From: Thermodesulfobacteriota bacterium
Lineage (GTDB): Bacteria; Desulfobacterota; SM23-61
Length of the DNA: 7,747 nucleotides
Direction: 5' to 3'
Assembly: GCA_030018715.1 (NCBI GenBank)
Contig: JASEHN010000126.1
Span: 1-7,747, forward strand
This document shows, in pieces, positions 5,800-7,747 of the stretch. Position 1 is the first letter of the stretch; each line of letters starts with the position of its first letter. The notes under the pieces were generated by a model, which ran no database searches, was not told where the DNA came from, and saw only the letters and a program-made list of their open reading frames with translations. The translations under genes were made by a program, and so were the position numbers.

Positions 5800-5880
5800 C
5801 GTCATTCCGGACTTGATCCGGAATCCAGAGAAGATGTAACTGCCTAAAAACACTTGATTCCGGCTTTCGCCGGAATGACG
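5800..5880. repeat. REP/MITE-like double hairpin with 11-base terminal inverted repeats
   Basis: The ends CGTCATTCCGG (5800-5810) and CCGGAATGACG (5870-5880) are exact reverse complements. Each end also folds on itself: ATTCCGG/CCGGAAT at 5804-5810 and 5818-5824, and again at 5857-5863 and 5870-5876. The unit is therefore two hairpins facing each other around a 32-base spacer. This is the architecture of REP or BIME-type elements or small MITEs. GTCATTCCGG-type repeats occur in many bacteria. No target-site duplication is obvious, and no transposase is in the window. Confidence 0.85.
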
Positions 5881-5931
5881 GCAGGGGTATTAGCTGATTC
5901 TATTTTCATATAAAAGTGAACTAAAGTGCCC

Positions 5932-5986
5932 AAAGTTTAAAAAAGGAAATTCCTATACAATTAAGTTACGGGTTGCGAGTTTCAGG
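5932..5986. repeat. 39-base dispersed element, copy B, with degenerate heptads
   Basis: Bases 5932-5970 match copy A (3481-3519) at 35 of 39 positions. The four differences are three transitions and one transversion. Copy B runs into TTACGGG, TTGCGAG and TTTCAGG (5966-5986), three imperfect 7-base units that overlap its last bases. Unlike copy A it does not lead into a gene on the plus strand, so it supports a dispersed repeat rather than a conserved promoter. Confidence 0.82.
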
Positions 5987-6112
5987 TTTAAATCAGCAAA
6001 GGGCATGCCAGGAGGGTAATAATTCTTAAAATATAAAAAGTCTTGTATTTATGATAAGTTATGGGGTGAATGAAATTACGGCGGGAAAGAAGTTCAAAGC
6101 GGAAATGATTTT

Positions 6113-6132
6113 ATGCAGTAAATTTACTGCAT
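6113..6132. promoter_or_regulatory. Perfect 20-base palindrome, possible operator or cruciform
   Basis: ATGCAGTAAA (6113-6122) is followed without a spacer by its exact reverse complement TTTACTGCAT (6123-6132). The same ten bases recur at 6204-6213, where on the minus strand they cover the last codons and stop of the tctA gene. A symmetrical 20-base site is typical of dimeric regulator binding. However, it lies downstream of tctA and about 440 bases upstream of the nrfD-like gene, so no target gene is obvious. Duplication of the tctA 3' end is an alternative origin. Confidence 0.5.
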
Positions 6133-6174
6133 TGAAAAAACTAAAAAACCAATTATTTCATGTGTTTTGTTCTA

Positions 6175-6213
6175 ATGCAGCTATTTTATAAAATATGCAC
6201 GTTTTTACTGCAT
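6175..6213. other. A/T-rich inverted repeat overlapping the tctA stop
   Basis: TATTTTATAAAATA (6182-6195) is a perfect 14-base palindrome. With flanking TGCA words at 6176-6179 and 6196-6199 it extends to a stem with a two-base bulge. An outer pair, ATGCAG (6175-6180) and CTGCAT (6208-6213), encloses it. It directly follows tctA on the minus strand. It could act as a 3'-end hairpin, but no U-tract follows, so I do not call an intrinsic terminator. Confidence 0.4.
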
Positions 6214-7710
6214 CGGTACTTGATTTCGGTTTTTTGCTTTTTCCAGGAAGGCCGAAAATAATGGGAAAAGCCAGATAATGATCGTCATAGTGCAAAGGGT
6301 GGCGCTGACCGGTCTGGAGAAGAAAGGAAGGAAATCCCAATCAGTCTTGATCATGCTCATCATAAAATTCTTTTCCAGGATGGGGCCAAGGACCAGGCCG
6401 AGAATCACCGGGGCAACCGGGAATCCGTTGGCCTCCAGGAAAAACCCGACGACCCCCATCAGCAACATGGTCCCTACATCAAAAAGACTGTTGTTAATGG
6501 CGTATGAACCCACCATACAGAACATGAGAATCGCCGGCATGAGAATCTTTTTGGGGACCCGCAGCATCTGGGCGCTGGTTTTGATGGCCAGGTAACCAAA
6601 CGGAATCAGGAGAAGGTTCGCCAGAATAAAAGCAAAATAGACCGCGTAAACAATTTCCGGGCTTTTTTCAAAGATCATCGGCCCCGGGCGCAACCCTTTC
6701 ATAAAAAGGACCCCGATGACGATGGCCGTGATAGAGTCTCCCGGAATTCCGAAGACCATTGCCGGGACCCAGGCTCCGGCCAGGCAGGCGTTGTTGGCGG
6801 TACTGGAATTCACGATCGCTTCGATGGAGCCATATCCGAATTTCTCAGGCTCTTTGGAACTTTTCTTGGCAACGGCATAGGCCAGCCAGGCGGCAATATC
6901 TGCTCCTGCTCCGGGAAGGATGCCGATGAAAATTCCCAGCAGGCCTGACCGGGGAACATGAAGCTTATACTTTTTGAAAAGCTGGGGAATGCTGGCAAAA
7001 ATTTTCCCGGTTTTTACTCTGGCAATGGGGTAGGCGACATGAGCTTCCATTACATTGCGGATGACTTCGGAGACCCCGAAGACCCCAATCATGGCTGGAA
7101 TGAAGTTTACCCCGTTGAGGAGTTCCACGCTGCCGAAGGTAAAGCGGGGATAGCCCAGGGTGATGTCCACCCCAATGGTGGAGAGGAACAAGCCGAGAAT
7201 CATGGCCAGAGCCCCTTTTACCTGGGAACCGCGGGATACCATGACCGTTGCGCTGAGGCCCAGGGCTGCGAGCCAGAAGAATTCAAAAGTGGTAAAAGTC
7301 ATGGCCAGCTCAGCCAGGAGTGGGGCGGCCACCATCAGGGTGCAACCTCCCATCAGCCCACCTATGGCTGAAAAAGTAACTCCAACCCCCAAAACCATCT
7401 CGCCCTTGCCCTGCTTGGTAAGCTCAAAAGAATCCTGAGTATAGGCCGCCGATGAAGGGGTTCCCGGGATGCGCACTAAGGCTGCCGGAATGTCTCCGGC
7501 AAAGATGGCCATGGCTGACATGGCCACAATGGAGACAAGGGCCGGGACAGGATCCATAAAAAAAGTGAAGGGGATCAGCAGGGCTGCGGCCATGGTGGCC
7601 GTTAGCCCAGGGATGGCTCCGACAAAAAGGCCATAAATACAGGAAATAACTATAACCAGGAGAACTTTGGGGGCCAGGAGCAGAGAAAGACCATGCAGGG
7701 CGAATTCCAT
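6205..7710 (-). CDS. tctA: Tripartite tricarboxylate transporter large permease, TctA family
   Basis: This 501-residue, highly hydrophobic protein has the normal length for TctA, the large membrane subunit (about 11-12 helices) of tripartite tricarboxylate transporters. Family landmarks are VGAIPGLTATMAAALLIP (30-47), IFAGDIPAALVRIPGTPSS in the first half, and in the second half GILPGAGADIAAW, ANNACLAGAWVPAMVFGIPGD and KGLRPGPMIF. The two PG-containing motifs reflect the internal repeat of the family. The transporter takes up a carboxylate delivered by a periplasmic TctC-type binding protein and is powered by an ion gradient. The substrate cannot be read from TctA alone. GGTGA sits just before the ATG. 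The apparent tctB end lies 4 bases upstream, so the genes are co-transcribed, with the start of the operon beyond the right edge. Confidence 0.95.
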   Translation of the reverse strand: MEFALHGLSLLLAPKVLLVIVISCIYGLFVGAIPGLTATMAAALLIPFTFFMDPVPALVSIVAMSAMAIFAGDIPAALVRIPGTPSSAAYTQDSFELTKQGKGEMVLGVGVTFSAIGGLMGGCTLMVAAPLLAELAMTFTTFEFFWLAALGLSATVMVSRGSQVKGALAMILGLFLSTIGVDITLGYPRFTFGSVELLNGVNFIPAMIGVFGVSEVIRNVMEAHVAYPIARVKTGKIFASIPQLFKKYKLHVPRSGLLGIFIGILPGAGADIAAWLAYAVAKKSSKEPEKFGYGSIEAIVNSSTANNACLAGAWVPAMVFGIPGDSITAIVIGVLFMKGLRPGPMIFEKSPEIVYAVYFAFILANLLLIPFGYLAIKTSAQMLRVPKKILMPAILMFCMVGSYAINNSLFDVGTMLLMGVVGFFLEANGFPVAPVILGLVLGPILEKNFMMSMIKTDWDFLPFFSRPVSATLCTMTIIIWLFPLFSAFLEKAKNRNQVPMQ

Positions 7711-7714
7711 AACT

Positions 7715-7747
7715 TCACCAACCGAGCAATCCGGAGCTCAAAGGCAC
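7715..7747 (-). CDS. tctB: Probable C-terminal end of TctB (partial, runs off the right edge)
   Basis: Reading the minus strand from the window edge, one frame gives VPLSSGLLGW and a TGA stop at 7715-7717, 4 bases before the tctA start. A VPLPxG-type tail is typical of the small membrane subunit TctB, and tctB normally sits directly before tctA. Only ten codons are visible, so the call rests mostly on position and that short tail. Confidence 0.55.
   Translation of the reverse strand: MPLSSGLLGW

Larger units (their letters stand above)
5670..6204. other. Repeat-rich intergenic region without a gene
   Basis: These 535 bases lie between the nrfD-like start and the tctA stop. I found no credible protein gene or gene remnant on either strand. 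The longest start-to-stop stretch I traced, 46 codons from ATG 6051, has no ribosome binding site and no recognisable content. The region holds, in order, a GC palindrome (5724-5739), a double hairpin repeat (5800-5880), copy B of the 39-base element with heptads (5932-5986), a perfect 20-base palindrome (6113-6132) and an A/T-rich inverted repeat at the tctA end (6175-6213). Confidence 0.75.

Noticed and set aside
6051..6191. 46-codon open frame in the intergenic region (plus strand)
   Set aside because: It has no ribosome binding site, runs through the 20-base palindrome and A/T-rich hairpin, and its translation resembles no family I know.

Overview
This window looks like chromosomal DNA from an anaerobic bacterium of moderate GC content, most likely a Desulfobacterota (deltaproteobacterial) lineage or a relative. 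The assignment is an inference. It rests on the AmmeMemoRadiSam genes, the NrfD-type membrane subunit, a tripartite tricarboxylate transporter, and several kinds of short dispersed repeats in the gaps between genes. There is no rRNA, tRNA, CRISPR array, transposase or phage gene.

Left part (1-4662, plus strand). A heptanucleotide tandem array runs off the left edge and stops just before a cyclophilin-like small protein (80-460). Then come an FmdB-type zinc ribbon (512-730), a DUF502 two-helix membrane protein (762-1382), a MEMO-family protein (AmmeMemoRadiSam protein B, best start 1508), an AMMECR1-family protein (protein A, 2356-2916), a second and longer FmdB-type zinc ribbon (3040-3378), and a radical SAM enzyme with an apparent twin-arginine signal (3517-4662). 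The MEMO, AMMECR1 and radical SAM genes form the conserved trio named AmmeMemoRadiSam. Its biochemical role is, to my knowledge, not settled. It is probably a modification or redox system whose parts act together. This is the most interesting content of the window.

Middle (4663-6204). A strong hairpin terminator at 4679-4720 separates the plus-strand genes from a convergent minus-strand gene for an NrfD/PsrC-like membrane subunit (4743-5669). That gene stands alone, without the iron-sulfur partner that normally precedes it. Upstream of it lie about 535 bases with no credible gene. They hold a short GC-rich palindrome, an 81-base double-hairpin repeat, a second copy of a 39-base element also found at the start of the radical SAM gene, degenerate heptads and a perfect 20-base palindrome.

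Right part (6205-7747, minus strand). A full-length TctA permease gene is preceded, 4 bases upstream, by what looks like the last ten codons of tctB. The rest of that transporter operon lies beyond the right edge.

The longer gaps between genes (the left edge, 2917-3039, 3379-3516 and 5670-6204) each carry some kind of short repeat. In two cases the repeats interrupt the AmmeMemoRadiSam cluster.
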